A program made the position numbers and the translations under genes. Shown here in pieces: positions 1-11,751 of a DNA stretch of 64,000 nt. Every line of letters starts with the position of its first letter. Position 1 is the stretch's first letter. Source of the stretch: Chiridota heheva (Eukaryota > Echinodermata > Holothuroidea > Apodida > Chiridotidae). Below the pieces are notes generated by a model. That model saw only the letters and a program-made list of their open reading frames with translations, was not told where the DNA came from and did not search any database. The stretch is from NCBI GenBank assembly GCA_020152595.1, contig JAIGNY010004599.1, positions 1-64,000 of the forward strand, read 5' to 3'.

Positions 1-3000
1 AATACAACATTTTTGAGGGAATGAATTTCTCTTGCAACCTCATTGTGAAACGTGGATCATACCACAAGCTGGTGATAGCACAGGGATAATTTATCTTCGA
101 TTTTTACAGTACATTGTTATTCCATAACGATCACGCAATTAATTCACCCTTCTCTAAACAATGCTACAGCTATTTGTAGTGACGGTTTTTCCAGGCAAAA
201 GTTGCTGAACTCAAACTAAAAAAAATTCAAAAATGATACAACCCATAAAAACCTATCCATTAATTGTTACTATGACAACACGTGAATCTAGGGTCATTCA
301 CACAGTTTCATTTGTATCCAGGGGCCCATATACACATTGAATAATGTTATAACTTGTACTAGCCCTGTACATGCATAGGGTCAGTCAGTACAGTAGGGCA
401 TGGTTGAGTGTGAATTCGTAAATGGTCTTGTAATACTTGGCTTGCGAGTTGCAATATATTTGTCGGGATTTATAATGGATTACCAAGTATCTTAAAAGAC
501 AAAAGGACTCTGGAAAGAATAGACACAACTTTAAATAAAGGGATTATAAAGGAATGAATTTGTTGTTGTCAGGAAAATATTAGCCTGGAAAGAAGATGCA
601 AATACATAGCATCATCCAACCTGCAGATATATTATGATTATCTATTTCTAAACATTCTCAATCGTATTTACATGTGGTGATTGAATCTGCATAAATATCA
701 CATATTTTAACAAATACATCAAAAGATACTACAAAAAACATGGTTGACACAAAAGCATTCTTTTTATCCAAATAAAACAAATTTTACCAGCTTTTGGCAA
801 TTGTTTTAAGTGATTTAGTTATTTTCAGTCCTTCCAATTTTTCATAAAATATGAATCAGACTGAAACCGCAGTTTCCCGAAACCGGTTTTAGTTACAAAA
901 CCGAAACACCGTGCAAGCCTAATCTGTGTAATGAATTAAGTTTTTAAAGAGAAATTCACTCTATTAATTTGGATCACTTTATGGTTACCAGGCAGGCATA
1001 TCAACTTGTAAATTAACTTGCCCGGACATAAATATTAATTGCCCCAGGCATCCCGACAGGCTATTTGTCAAACGTTGATTTGGCAATACGGCGGGATAAC
1101 AGTTTTCGGCTTCCTGTTTCTTAGTCACCGCACAGTTGTTTTCAACCATTCAAACCTCCGCAAAGAAGATTTCAAACAGCAAAGCAGGCATAAGCCTAGT
1201 ACTATGGCTGTGAACATATAGGGATTTTAGTTAACATGTACACACCAAAAAAAGCGAGCGTGTATCGTTTACACGCGTTTAGTACCGTTATTTTCTAAGC
1301 GAAGTAAAAAAATTGTGCAAACAGTATGGCAAAAGTATTGACTCCATTGTCCAAATAGACGTTCAAGTTTTGCCCCCCAAATTGTAAAAAGTTTACTTCT
1401 ACAGTAAAAATCATCATTTTTATGGAAAGTATGCATGGAAATTCAGTTTAGAAAGAACAGATAACTTCCTTTCAATGTCATTTAAACTCAACATCGCGTA
1501 ATTTTTTTGCCTTACTGGCTACAACTTTCAAAGTTCCACTGAAAATCTTGCATACTAGGCTTATGATATCTCGCCGTAAAACATTTCAAAACTACGCCAC
1601 CACCCCGGAAGTTCTAAAATATCAGTCCTCTCGAAAAAATGGCCACCATTTTTGCAAAACAACTAGAATTTCAGTTGTGTCAAAAACATGTTGTGTTTGT
1701 TTATTTTGCAATATTTTTTCTTTCTTGCAATTCTATTTGACTCATCAGGTAATGTTTACATGTAAATGTCCTGATTGTCACAATATAAATACTTTGACTG
1801 TGTTTGTTGGTCGATTTAACAGCTTGTAAAATGGGCCTTGATTGAGTGGGATTCAAAGCAATTATGGCTTAGGCCTATTGTAAGTTTCACTGTTTACTGC
1901 TTGCACATTCGCGGTGCATTTTACAAGTTAGCCTACTCAGATTTCGGCAAAATCAAAGGGCATAATATCCCCATTCATGGGTGATTACTGCGCATTTGTG
2001 ATTCTCACATCTAAAAAGGATTATGCTAATCGGGTTTACAGTTTGTAAAAAGTCATTGATTGGAATTTTGTCAGCCGAATGTGTGTGTGATTTGAATCAT
2101 GAATGATCATATTGATTTTCAGCGGCAAGACTGACTATACAAAACGATTACTTGCAATGAAGTATTTAGTAAACATTTACAAGGATTTGCGAGCGTGTAG
2201 CATGTACACGCTAAACAGTCACAGCTCTACCTAGTACTTCCTGTAGTACCATCGGACTGGTGCCATCCATGTTAGAATGGGTGCCATTAGTGATGGCTGG
2301 CCATCCGAGGATACTAAAAAAACCTATACCCTGCTGTACTGTTTTAAGCCTTGCCTTAAAATATAGGAAAATCTCAATCTACATCTCCGGACATGGTGAG
2401 TTTTTGCACCAAGGTGGGTGGGTGGTCAAAACATGTACATTGACACACCCGGCCTCAGTCACTAAGGTGACTGAATTTTTTTTGTAAAATGACTTAAGCC
2501 TAGGGCCTACCACAAATCAACCACCTCTGCACAAACTTAATGGGTCTGAAGTAAATTGAACCGACCCAAAGTCACTCTGGTGACTGACAATTTGGTACAA
2601 TGACGCACATGTGAGTCACTTTCATATGTCAATGACTCACCTTTGACATTGCCGGGGGTAGTAGGGGTGAGTCATACAACTGACAATTGCATAAGTGCCC
2701 CTATAAATTGAGTTTTAGGTGAGCCTAGCAATAGGCCTAGGCATACGCCTAATTCATTTGTTTGGTTTCCCTACATCTTCAGAATATCTGCTGGTACCAT
2801 AGTCTAATTCTATAAGACTAGTTTTGCTTAGCAGCTGTTTTATTTCTGCATCAAAATCAAATTTCAAATTGTGATTCAAAGTGTTATCAATAAAGTCACT
2901 TAGACTTAATTAGAGTGAACCTGCATAAATAATCACTTTCGGATAAATTCGCGCTACTCATTCATTAAATGTTAGTGTGCTTTCCCTTGCTTACACCTGT

Positions 3001-3880
3001 TCCGAAAAATTACCTGTATTTTTGCTAGGCATCTGCACGAAAATAACCAGTAGACAAAGTATTTTGAAGAAAAAATGGCATCAGTTTAATCAAATTTTCT
3101 ACGTGAAAATCTGCCTGATGTCGACGTCATTGACTTCTTGACTGAACTTGGCTCCTTTTTTTTTATTCCTCTTTCCAGTGACCGGTTTGCGTTGTATGGG
3201 TAGCACAAAACTAAATAACGGTGGAAAGTATTAAACGTCTACAATCTTGGACAAATTTGTTGGGACACTCATCTGAAATTTGCACGTTATTTCAAATATT
3301 TAAATACAGCTTTTTCACTAGAAGGCTTTCAAAGGTAGAATTAGCTAAATTGCTTTAAATTCTATTGAAAACCATGATATGCAAAAAAAAATCATCATCA
3401 TCGGGTTAACATTGACCATTTTACAGTATTAATCAATCTCAGGCACAATTTGCATATTTTATGCCAATTTGTGAAGGTAAACAGTGGTATCTTCTTTTGT
3501 AAATCCTTTATGTTTTAAATTTCTACACAAATTCTTTGAAGTGGTGCAACATGTTCTGATTAAGCGTTTCTGAAAACTGATTAAACTTTGATAAGACATG
3601 ACATAACTCAAGAACTAGAAGTGTTTAGTCGAAGTTATGACTGTATGATAATGCGATTTAACTTCCTCTAAGCTTGTAAAAATTTGTTAATTATTACCAA
3701 TTAAAAATCGACCACAATCCAAGTTTTTATTTTTAGCCCTTTAAAGGCACAATTTTATACTCCATCCTGTTTCCATTCCCTAGTAAAAAATCGACAGAAT
3801 TGTGGTTAAGGTCAGTTTACTGTGCAGTTAGTTGGTTGGGTGTAATTGATCAAGTTTAAAGCAACATTTGACAAATTAAA
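1..3880. other. Non-coding DNA, no gene recognised
   Basis: AT-rich sequence with stop codons in all frames every few tens of bases; the few short open frames show no codon structure or family motif. A stretch near 3415-3560 is similar to 27080-27220 and is listed separately. Nothing else here supports a feature; intron or intergenic DNA are equally possible. Confidence 0.6.
3415..3560 (+). repeat. Dispersed repeat, partner at 27080-27220
   Basis: Shares ordered words with 27080-27220: 'caatttgcatattttatgc' versus 'caatttgcatactttatgc', then 'gtaaatcctt' and a closing 'aaagtggtgc' or 'gaagtggtgc'. Same orientation, about 23.7 kb apart. Diverged, so an old dispersed repeat of unknown class. 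The second copy lies inside the 5.5-kb DNA transposon at 23528-29062. Confidence 0.5.
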
Positions 3881-3909
3881 GTTTACACAAATCATTTTTT
3901 GAAGAAAAC

Positions 3910-4690
3910 ATAGATATGAACTGCAGTGGTGTGGTGGCAGAGGCTCAGGAGCAAAGCTGCCCCCACCCCACCCCTCCCCGTGACGCGTTTTGCAAGGGTG
4001 CCGAATTCTCACAAGGGCGCCAAATATGTCCTGAGAATATATTTGTATATACTTTTTTCTTCTTAACATACAATTTGTTCCATACACAAAACAAACGTAA
4101 ATGATTTCGATCAAAACTTTATTCTTCCATCATAAAAATCAAAATCATCCCTGCGATATTTCTGTATGCATGTAGTATTTTTTTTTTTTTTTTTGGTGTG
4201 TATAATCGGCACAATTTTAAGCAAAAGATGATTTGATACCAAAGTTACAACACAAATCAATAAGACTGTAAAATTTAGGGAGCTTTGCTCCCCGTGTACC
4301 TACCACGACTTCAACCCCAGATTTGACACAACATTAAGTAATGTTCTGCTGTTTAAATCGCGAGAAATGCAAGGTTTCGAGGGGCTTCGCCCCATAGATT
4401 TGACACATCTTAAAGTAATTTTCTGTTAGTAAAATCACGAGAAACGTTTGGCTTCCGGATACTTTACTCCCATGGGTCCCTAATAGGGCTTTGCTTCTAG
4501 ATTTGACATAAGTTTAAGCAGTTTTCTGTTACCAAAATCACGAAAAACAGGATTTCCGGGGCCTTCGCCCTCTGACTCCTACCAGGGCTTGACCCCTAGA
4601 TTGGCTCAGTTTTTAGCAATTTTTGCTACCAAAATCGTAGGACCTGGATTTGAGGCAAGAATTTAAGCAATTTTCTGTCATAGAAATCAC
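3910..4690 (+). repeat. Composite dispersed repeat with 'gggcttcgcccc' modules
   Basis: It starts with 'cagtggtgtggtggcag', continues through 'gggcgcc' and a 'gagaatatatttg' stretch, then about four diverged modules of roughly 100-115 bp. Each module has a 'ggggcttcgcccc'-like word, 'agatttgacaca', and 'attttctg..accaaaatcacga'. The same modules in the same order and orientation recur at 45930-46625, and part of them at 45485-45600. Old multicopy repeat, class unknown. Short open frames across it on both strands are not genes. Confidence 0.6.
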
Positions 4691-4703
4691 GAGAAACGTC
4701 GGA

Positions 4704-5320
4704 TAAGGAAGCATATGCCGGTCAAAACCTAGGAATTACGACGCGTCGTAAATGGAACTACGTCGCGTTGTAATCATATTTACTACGCGACCCAAATATT
4801 TACAACTCAACGACTATATTTAAGCTTTGGAATTACGTCGTAACGGTAAATCTACCGTTGAGTCTTAATTCGATTTACGACGCGACTTTATTTCTACAGT
4901 TTTGACGTACTAAGGAAGCATATGCCGGTCAAAACCTCGGAATTACGTCGCGATGTAATTAGAATTACGTCGCGTCGTAATTATATTTGTTATGCGACCC
5001 AAATATTTACAGCTCAACGACCATATTTAAGCCTTGGAATTACGTCGTGACGGTAAATCTACCGTTGAGTCTTAAATCGATTTAGGACGCGACTACATTT
5101 ATACAGCTTTGACGGACGTTCCTTTTCTAGTTTTAAGGGTGGGTCGTAATTACGAGGCTTAAATTGCCTCGCTGGGTGGTAAATATTTGGGTCGCGTCTT
5201 TATTCGAATTAAGCCTCAACCTCATAATTAAAGTCGTAATAAATTGTCTCGTCGATTGTCACGTCGTAAATTGTATTGAATTAAAGACCCGACGTAATTC
5301 CGAGGTTTTGACCGGCAAAT
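4704..5320. mobile_element. Foldback/MITE-like element rich in ACGTCGCGTCGTAAT words
   Basis: Two direct copies start with 'taaggaagcatatgccggtc' at 4704 and 4911 (207-bp period), each followed by 'aaaacct(a/c)ggaattacg'. The far end at 5293-5320 carries the reverse complement ('cgtaattccgaggttttgac' then 'cgg'), so the outer edges are inverted repeats. The interior is built from permutations of 'acgtcgcgtcgtaaat' and 'cgacccaaatatttac' on both strands. No coding capacity. The structure fits a non-autonomous foldback DNA transposon with one duplicated left arm. I could not define a target duplication. Confidence 0.6.
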
Positions 5321-5329
5321 ACTGACTGT

Positions 5330-7300
5330 TAAAGTCGTGATGGATTTTCACGTCCTAAATAGACTTCAGATGACCGATAAATCTAGCATGAAATCCTTCC
5401 ATCAAAAAACATTGCGCGAAATTTTTCTTAGAGGTATTTTTCGGCTGGTCTACTATAGGGCCACAAAAACATTTGAAATAACAACTTAGTGTTATGCTGC
5501 AGAGGAAAACTCCCTCAGTTTTGATAGATTTGTTATTCTTTCTTAAAAACTCTTTTTCCCCATGATGGTCATAAAACTGTTAGAAATGGCGATATAAATT
5601 ACTATTAAACCTGTTCCCTGCCAAAAAAATGTCTAAAAAGTTGTCACAAAATAGGAAATTTGAATTCTTCAATCATGAGACTCCAAATTTGATCTGGATC
5701 TGGATGAAATACTGCAGAAACCACTTCTGGTTACGATAGCAACTCACGAGAGAGAGAGAGACTGCGCAATGCTATGATGGCCAATTTCTGGTTTCAATCA
5801 ATACAGCAATAAGGCTGACTTCAAATAAATCCACCGACTTTACTTGTACTGTAGTACTACTGCAGTGGTCATTTTTCAACACACTGGTGAAATCTTTGTA
5901 ATAACCCCAAAACAGAATAAGATATGGTTTTTACACTAATTTGTTTCTGTAGTAGTACTCTATCATATGTATAAAAATTCACAGGCCAAAAAAAAATCCT
6001 TTTAAAAAAAGAGTAAAGGCGGCGATTTTGATGTCTAATTTGTCATGTGTATAAGCTCTTTGGAAGCTTTTCCTTCGTCCAAGGAAAAGGGATAAGAAAA
6101 CCGATGTTAGAATGGCTGCAGCCCACTGTGGTCAACCCTGCGAGAAACAAGTCATTCCTGTCGTGAATTCCTAACTTAAACGCATGTGTTTGCCGCTAAG
6201 AATGCCGTTTTGGATGCAAGTGTGTGAAAGCAATGATGCAGTGTACTGCAATAAGTATATGTTTGTGGTGAATGTGAGACTTATTCACAGAATGCAAAAG
6301 AGAACTTGTGTTCTCTAAAATAAAATTTTTACTAAAATAATTGCCCCCACCAACCATTGATGATATGCAAGTGAGTATTTCTATAGGGCATATTTTTTGT
6401 CAAAGAATTGATATTCAAACAAAAAATTTAGTTATTCTGCATTTTCATTGGTCAATCTTTAAATTTGCCTATCTGCGAGCCTGATACAAAAAGACATTAT
6501 TCCTTGAATATTCGTTAGGGCGGGTCAAATATCCATAGTTTAATTATCTCTGTTAGATAACTTACTGTATGGTTGTCATGATAATATATACTGTAATTAT
6601 TATAATTTGCATAATGATTTAGGAGATAGATACAAATATGCATGGCCGGTCTCAAATGACATTTGAGATCAAGGACAACCTTCTCGTATGGTTTTAGTGG
6701 ACCAAGGTGATGGAATGTAAAACTGACCATCAATGCTTTTATCGCCATTCCTAAATATCACATTTTATGGAGAAAAATACAGAAAAATGCAACATTGGTT
6801 GATCACTTATTCTCGTAATAATCGTAAAAGTTGTTTCTGCTTTTGCCGCAAAGCCATGGACCGTGGTTGCTTAAGACGCTATTGATGCAGTAGACAGGTG
6901 AACGATTTTAGCAGAAGTGTTGTTTTATAGCAACAATTGGACAAATTATCTACATAAAATGTCATTAGGCCTATATCTAGAAAGTGTCGGTCTCCATCAT
7001 TCTCCTTACATGCATCTTCCTGGTCTTAAAAGTATTTGAGACCATCCATTAGCCAATGAGATTTCAGAAATTAAAGATCCCTATTCATGAATCAGGGCTT
7101 GATATAAATATCATCATCATTTTTACCAAAAATATTTACAGTAAGTAATCCATTAAAAAATATTCGCAAAAATTCACCATATTGTATGTGGTTGTCATGA
7201 CAACTTAAATTCCTGATCTTATAATCATAGATCTAGAAACTGATATATATAATATTTTGTGTATATTTTTCAGTTGGATGCAATACAAATGAAAACATTG
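5330..7300. other. Non-coding DNA, no gene recognised
   Basis: AT-rich, no open frame with a family motif. It holds a short GA run near 5748-5760 and nothing else I can support. Confidence 0.55.
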
Positions 7301-8090
7301 TTTTGTCGAAAAATTTGATGAGAAATTCGAATTGTCAAATAAACATTGACTTTTAAAACGGTTGCCATCATAACCAATATTTGATTAAATATATTACTTT
7401 TTGTCTTAAGATGAATGCAAAACCATTGGTCAAGTGCAATATGTCAAATGGTGCCTCTCCCATGAAAAACCTTTGATCCGATAGTTATATATTCTTTATT
7501 TTGGGATTATAGAAAACAGTATTTAAAGTTTCGACTTCATTGATAATATGCTAGAATTAGCTCAAAGTTGACAAATTGTGAGTAGGGTCTCACTTTATAC
7601 CCTCCCCCGCCGTCCACCTACTGAGATCCCTTTGTAACATCATATAAGCAACAAGAATGTATCATTCTAGGTCATCTATATGAAAAACTGCATTTCAGGA
7701 TTTTGAATCCATCAAAAATATGTAAGAATTAGAGTTGGAAAATCGTGGATAGTGGGGGAAGAAGGGGGTTCCTACACCCTAGCCCTACTGGTGCTATCGA
7801 TGTGTAATGTAGTATCATATAAGCAACATAAATGTATAATTCTGGATCATTTATATAGTAACCTGTTTAGCCTCTAATTTTCAAATAATGGTATTAAACA
7901 CAACAGCAAAAAACATTGATTTATTACAATGGTTGCCATAACAACATCTCTTTGATTAAATTCATAACTTTTTGTCTTAAGATGAATGCAAAACCAATGG
8001 TCAAGTGACAAGTAAGAGGTCAATTGTACCTCCCCGTGAAAAATCTTGGATCCGCCACTGGTTATATATGATAAATAGACCAAAATGATG
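7300..8090 (+). repeat. Diverged tandem duplication (~570 bp period)
   Basis: 'ttgtcttaagatgaatgcaa' followed by 'aaccattggtcaag' near 7400-7430 recurs near 7970-8005 with the same flanks ('ttgccat', 'tgattaaat'). Between them, 'catcatataagcaacaagaa' at about 7638 and 'tatcatataagcaacataaa' at about 7813 form another internal pair. The region therefore looks built from repeated blocks; no gene. Confidence 0.5.
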
Positions 8091-8766
8091 AAAAATTTGA
8101 AATTAATTCTTAGGGCATGACCAGCAATTGTGCCAAATTTCACGCTTTTATCGAAAAGTGAACAATATTATGAAATTATGGCCCAAATCCGCTGGACTAT
8201 AAATTGCAAGCTAGACGACAATACAGGATGTAGTTTTGGGAATGTGTGGAGAGTAAGGGCTAGTGAGTGGGTCAGTGCTGAATTGTTTAATGAAAACTAA
8301 AAGACCAATTTGTTTCCACTTTCAAGAATGGTTTAAGATGAGTGGAGGGACATCACGTCACAACACATTGTCAAGTCAGAGCCTATCTTTGTGGTTTAAT
8401 GGATAGAACTAAAAGAGGTATTTCATTTTAAAAGAGTGCTAGCCAGTGGCGTAGCTAAGATTTTCATATTGAAAGGAGAGGGGGTGGGGTACTGAAATGA
8501 ACCGACACGATATTTAGTGGCATGGTTGAAATGATACAGAAGATCTTTGCGCTCGAATTTTTGGCGTGGGTTCCAGGTGCCCGCTTAGTAGGGTCCAGGA
8601 AACTCGCAGAATTGACATTTGAAGGGCAAAAAAAGTATGTCATAACGCATAGTAAGAAGGTGTATTATACAAGTCAAAATTCATGTCAAAAACATCCACC
8701 CACCCACCCTTCCTTTTTCTCATTCCCTCCCTCCCTTCCTCCCTCTCTCCCTCCCCCTCCCCTTCT
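8091..8766. other. Non-coding DNA leading into a pyrimidine tract
   Basis: Contains the common repeat-edge phrase 'agtggcgtagctaagat' near 8454 and then C/T-rich sequence. The open frame that runs from 8522 through the CT tract is a product of the simple repeat. Confidence 0.5.

Positions 8767-8860
<94 letters not shown>
8767..8860. repeat. (CT)n microsatellite
   Basis: About 92 bp of nearly perfect CT dinucleotide, preceded by an impure C/T-rich run from about 8700. It generates long open frames in both strands (Ser-Leu and Arg-Glu repeats) that are not genes. Confidence 0.95.
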
Positions 8861-8904
8861 GCCGATAGATTAAATTGCATGACCGTTCAAACTGATGATG
8901 ATTG

Positions 8905-9110
8905 CCAAAGTCCAAAATGGCTGCCACAGATGTGAAAAAGGGGACTTTTGCAGAACAAATTCAACGCAGAAAAGTCAAACTGGTGTTAATTTGGGTTAAA
9001 GTTCCCAGAATAGTATACGATCGAGGCCCTAATAATTAAATTCAGATTAAATGCATGCCCAGTTAATCTTAAAAATTGTCTGCCAGAATCCAAAATGGCT
9101 GCCATGCATG
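8905..9110 (+). repeat. Paired 'tccaaaatggctgcca' repeat
   Basis: 'gccaaagtccaaaatggctg' near 8904 and 'gccagaatccaaaatggctg' near 9082 are about 178 bp apart in direct orientation. Probably a diverged short tandem duplication or two edges of a dispersed repeat. Confidence 0.4.
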
Positions 9111-9147
9111 TCAAAATTTGACATTTTCTTCCTAGAATTCAAAGCCA

Positions 9148-9711
9148 TTGTTTACATTCATACATACATTTATGACATCATCATGCATATTCATGGTCTG
9201 TTCCGATATAATAATACCAAACTTGCTGGTTGGTATGCAACTTGGCAAGCAGCCGCCTTTTCCAATTTACATTGACATCAATATGCATGATCTGACCCGG
9301 GGTAAGAAGATCATCCAGTGGTTAAACGAAAAGGGTATCAGCATCTCATATGATCGTGTTATGGAACTGGAAGAATGGCTAGCTACTTCAATTTGCCAGC
9401 GTTTTAAAGACGGTGGCGTGGTTTCTCCTACACGTCTCCGTAAAGAGCTCTTTACCATTGTAGCCTTGGAAAACCTTGACCATAAACCAAGCTCAACAAC
9501 CGCAAATTCTTCCATCCTTGGAAGTGGAATGAGTCTCTTCCAATTTCCCACAAAAACTTATAATGGACAGCTTGAGCTACCTGTGCAAATTCCACTCCCT
9601 GTTGATACAAAGACGCACCAGCTTCCTGATGCCTATGCTTCTGTCCCAGCTGTAGTTCTGAATACATTTACTATCAGTGAAATCTACCAACGGTGTATGC
9701 CAGTTTAGATC
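9148..9711 (+). CDS. Orphan conserved protein fragment, probably repeat-associated
   Basis: A 186-residue open frame. From about residue 30 it has the look of a real conserved protein: 'GISISYDRVMELEEWLA' (residues 67-83), 'DGGVVSPTRLRKELFT', 'LDHKPSSTTA' and 'GMSLFQFPT'. I recall this order of motifs from multicopy uncharacterised proteins in cnidarian and echinoderm genomes, often near transposons, but I cannot name the family. The nominal start is inside low-quality sequence, so the true N-terminus is unclear. A neighbouring frame just upstream holds similar-sounding residues, suggesting a frameshift. No intron signals are convincing. It may be a decayed copy of a mobile-element gene or a single exon. 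Stops follow directly after residue 186. Confidence 0.5.
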
Positions 9712-9869
9712 TATTTTCATTTCCCCCAGGGATTCATGACCCGCCATAACACTGATGAACTGAAAGGAGAACAGGTAGCACAGTTTGCAGCGCACGCGAC
9801 TGCGGTGATGGACGTCTTGGGCTCAAGTCTCGGTCAGGTCTAATTCGATTTTCACACAGTTTTGTAGAC

Positions 9870-10233
9870 AGATACGCCGACATCGAAGCGGGAGCAGATA
9901 CGCCGACATCGAAGCGGAAGCAGATACGCCGACATCGAAGCGGAAGCAGATACGCCGACATCGAACCGGAAGCAGATACGCCGACATCGAAGCGGGAGCA
10001 GATACGCCGACATCGAAGCGGAAGCAGATACGCCGACATCGAAGCGGGAGCAGATACGCCGACATCGAAGCGGAAGCAGATACGCCGACATCGAAGCGGG
10101 AGCAGATACGCCGACATCGAAGCGGGAGCAGATACGCCGACATCGAAGCGGAAGCAGATACGCCGACATCGAAGCGGAAGCAGATACGCCGACATCGAAG
10201 CGGAAGCAGATACGCCGACATCGAACCGGAAGC
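9870..10233. repeat. 26-bp minisatellite, 14 units
   Basis: Fourteen head-to-tail copies of a 26-bp unit starting 'agatacgccgacatcgaa' and ending gcgg(g/a)agc, with no length variation. Two sites vary: 'ggg/gga' alternates along the array, and units 4 and 14 both carry 'gaaccgg'. Because 26 is not a multiple of three, each frame reads through three units in 78 bp. Three overlapping minus-strand frames of 127-159 codons stay open across the array, each with a 26-residue period. I treat them as by-products. Confidence 0.95.
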
Positions 10234-10323
10234 ATTTCGTCTGCAGCTCCTACTCCATGTACTCCTCATAATGGCAGCAGTGGCAATGGTTGAATGGTGC
10301 ACACTATTTTTCGGAGGGGACTT

Positions 10324-10800
10324 TTAGAAAGGCAGGTAGCTCATTCGACTAAGCATGCGAATAAGATGCTGGAGGTTCCCGATTCGAGTCCAACCGCGAT
10401 TTAACCTGCGATTTTTACAGATATGCAGAACGATATACGCTGACGTCAAGGGCAGAAATTTGTCTTCTGCATCACACCTTCTCTCCACCCAACCTTTGTG
10501 AAAAGTGGTAAATGGTTTGGTGGAGCTCATCGTTCTTCGGTCCGGAGAGGACGTAAAGCCGTCGGTCCCGATGGTAGGAGTTTCACTGTAACCCTTGCCT
10601 GAACACTTCTCGAAAAGATCAGGGTGTTCATCCACTTGCCATCCTAGGAAAATCTTAAGTCCACACTGAAAACAAATCATTGTAACATACGTGTGCTTTT
10701 CCTGGCATATGCGTAAAAGTGAAAACAAAAACAAAAGTCGTTGGTCCCGATGGCAGGACGGTAACATCCTACTTGGTTCTCTGAACGCTATTCGAAAAGA
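10324..10800 (+). mobile_element. tRNA-derived SINE-like sequence
   Basis: The head at about 10332-10410 looks like a degenerate tRNA: 'ggtagctcattcgactaagc' as an A-box region, and 'ggttcccgattcgagtcc' as a B-box. A possible anticodon stem (agcat/atgct) has a loop too long for a functional tRNA. The body contains 'cggtccggagaggacgtaaa' and then 'gccgtcggtcccgatgg', echoed at 10736 as 'gtcgttggtcccgatgg'. I recall similar bodies in echinoderm SINEs, but cannot confirm that here. A long minus-strand open frame across it has no recognisable domain. Confidence 0.45.
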
Positions 10801-11750
10801 GAAGCGTGACAACGTTACGTCACCTCCCGTCCCAGTCCAGTCAAGTTTAGGGCGCCGTTTCTAACTGCAGCTTAGGAGGATTTGACTGGCGCGTAAGGAG
10901 ACGATGTAAAATTGACGTCTCTAAGTTAGAAAATAAGTCACAACCATAACAACGCGGTAACTAGGTGGGGAAAACAAATCTTAAATCCACAATCATGCAT
11001 GATCAATGCATAGATATTTGGATGTGCATGTGTCCTGCCGTGGCCACTTCTCTGGAACTTTCGAGTATTGAGCAAAAAGAATAAACAAAACTCCGTTTGC
11101 TAAGCGGGCAGGTAGGGGCAATTTTTGTTTACAATCTTGTCGTCACTCAATCTGTGTGTGCAGAAATTTGTTTTGTGCAGTAAATTGCATTGACTGCATA
11201 AGCGCGCGCCGCTAGATAGCTAGCCCTAAGTTAGAGAGCGTAAGCCTTGTTGAGCATGAGCGTATTTTCACAACTTACATTTATTACTTGGAAATTTTAC
11301 CTTTAGCTGTAGATTTTTTACCCTCACGTGGATATACATTATTTTGTTTACTTGTCTGAAGGTTATCTGTGCTTTTTTATTCTTTAAATGTTCATTATTG
11401 TTTAGTTTAGTGCATTTTCCGTGTTTGTTAACCTGATAATGTTAGTGTTTACATTAGTGAACCTAATGTTATTTAGCCTTAGCCTACACACTATTTGTAT
11501 TTACTATCATTTCCGCGTTTTTTTTTTTTTTTGGTGATCGGAAGTTAAGACCAATTTGAGTTCTGAGTAAGTTTAACGTTGCCTTCTTACATCATTTCAT
11601 TCATTTTCAATTCCTTATCTTCCTATTACAGTATTAGTGTCCATTGCAGCCTTTAGTTGTTGTTTTTCCTATTGTCAAGTAAAGGGCCTATATCATTAGG
11701 TAGTAACGTTAGGCCTAGGCCTAAATTATTTGTTTATTAGATTCGTCAAT
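10801..11750. other. Non-coding DNA, possibly including the LINE 5' UTR
   Basis: No coding frame. The final few hundred bases before 11752, with a T-rich run near 11519, may be 5' UTR of the following retrotransposon, but no start can be fixed. Confidence 0.4.
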
Positions 11751-11751
11751 C

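Noticed and set aside
8522..8935. Long open frames on both strands across the CT tract
   Set aside because: They exist only because a CT/GA dinucleotide has no stop codon; the flanks show no coding motif.
9870..10233. CRISPR-like array
   Set aside because: Units are contiguous with no unique spacers, and the organism is an animal. The same applies to the 18-bp and 16-bp arrays.
9734..10302. Three minus-strand frames of 127-159 codons with 26-residue repeats
   Set aside because: All three phases are equally open over the same minisatellite, which is a property of the repeat unit rather than of a gene.
10324..10812. 162-codon minus-strand frame
   Set aside because: Lies across a SINE-like sequence, with no recognisable domain and no support from composition.
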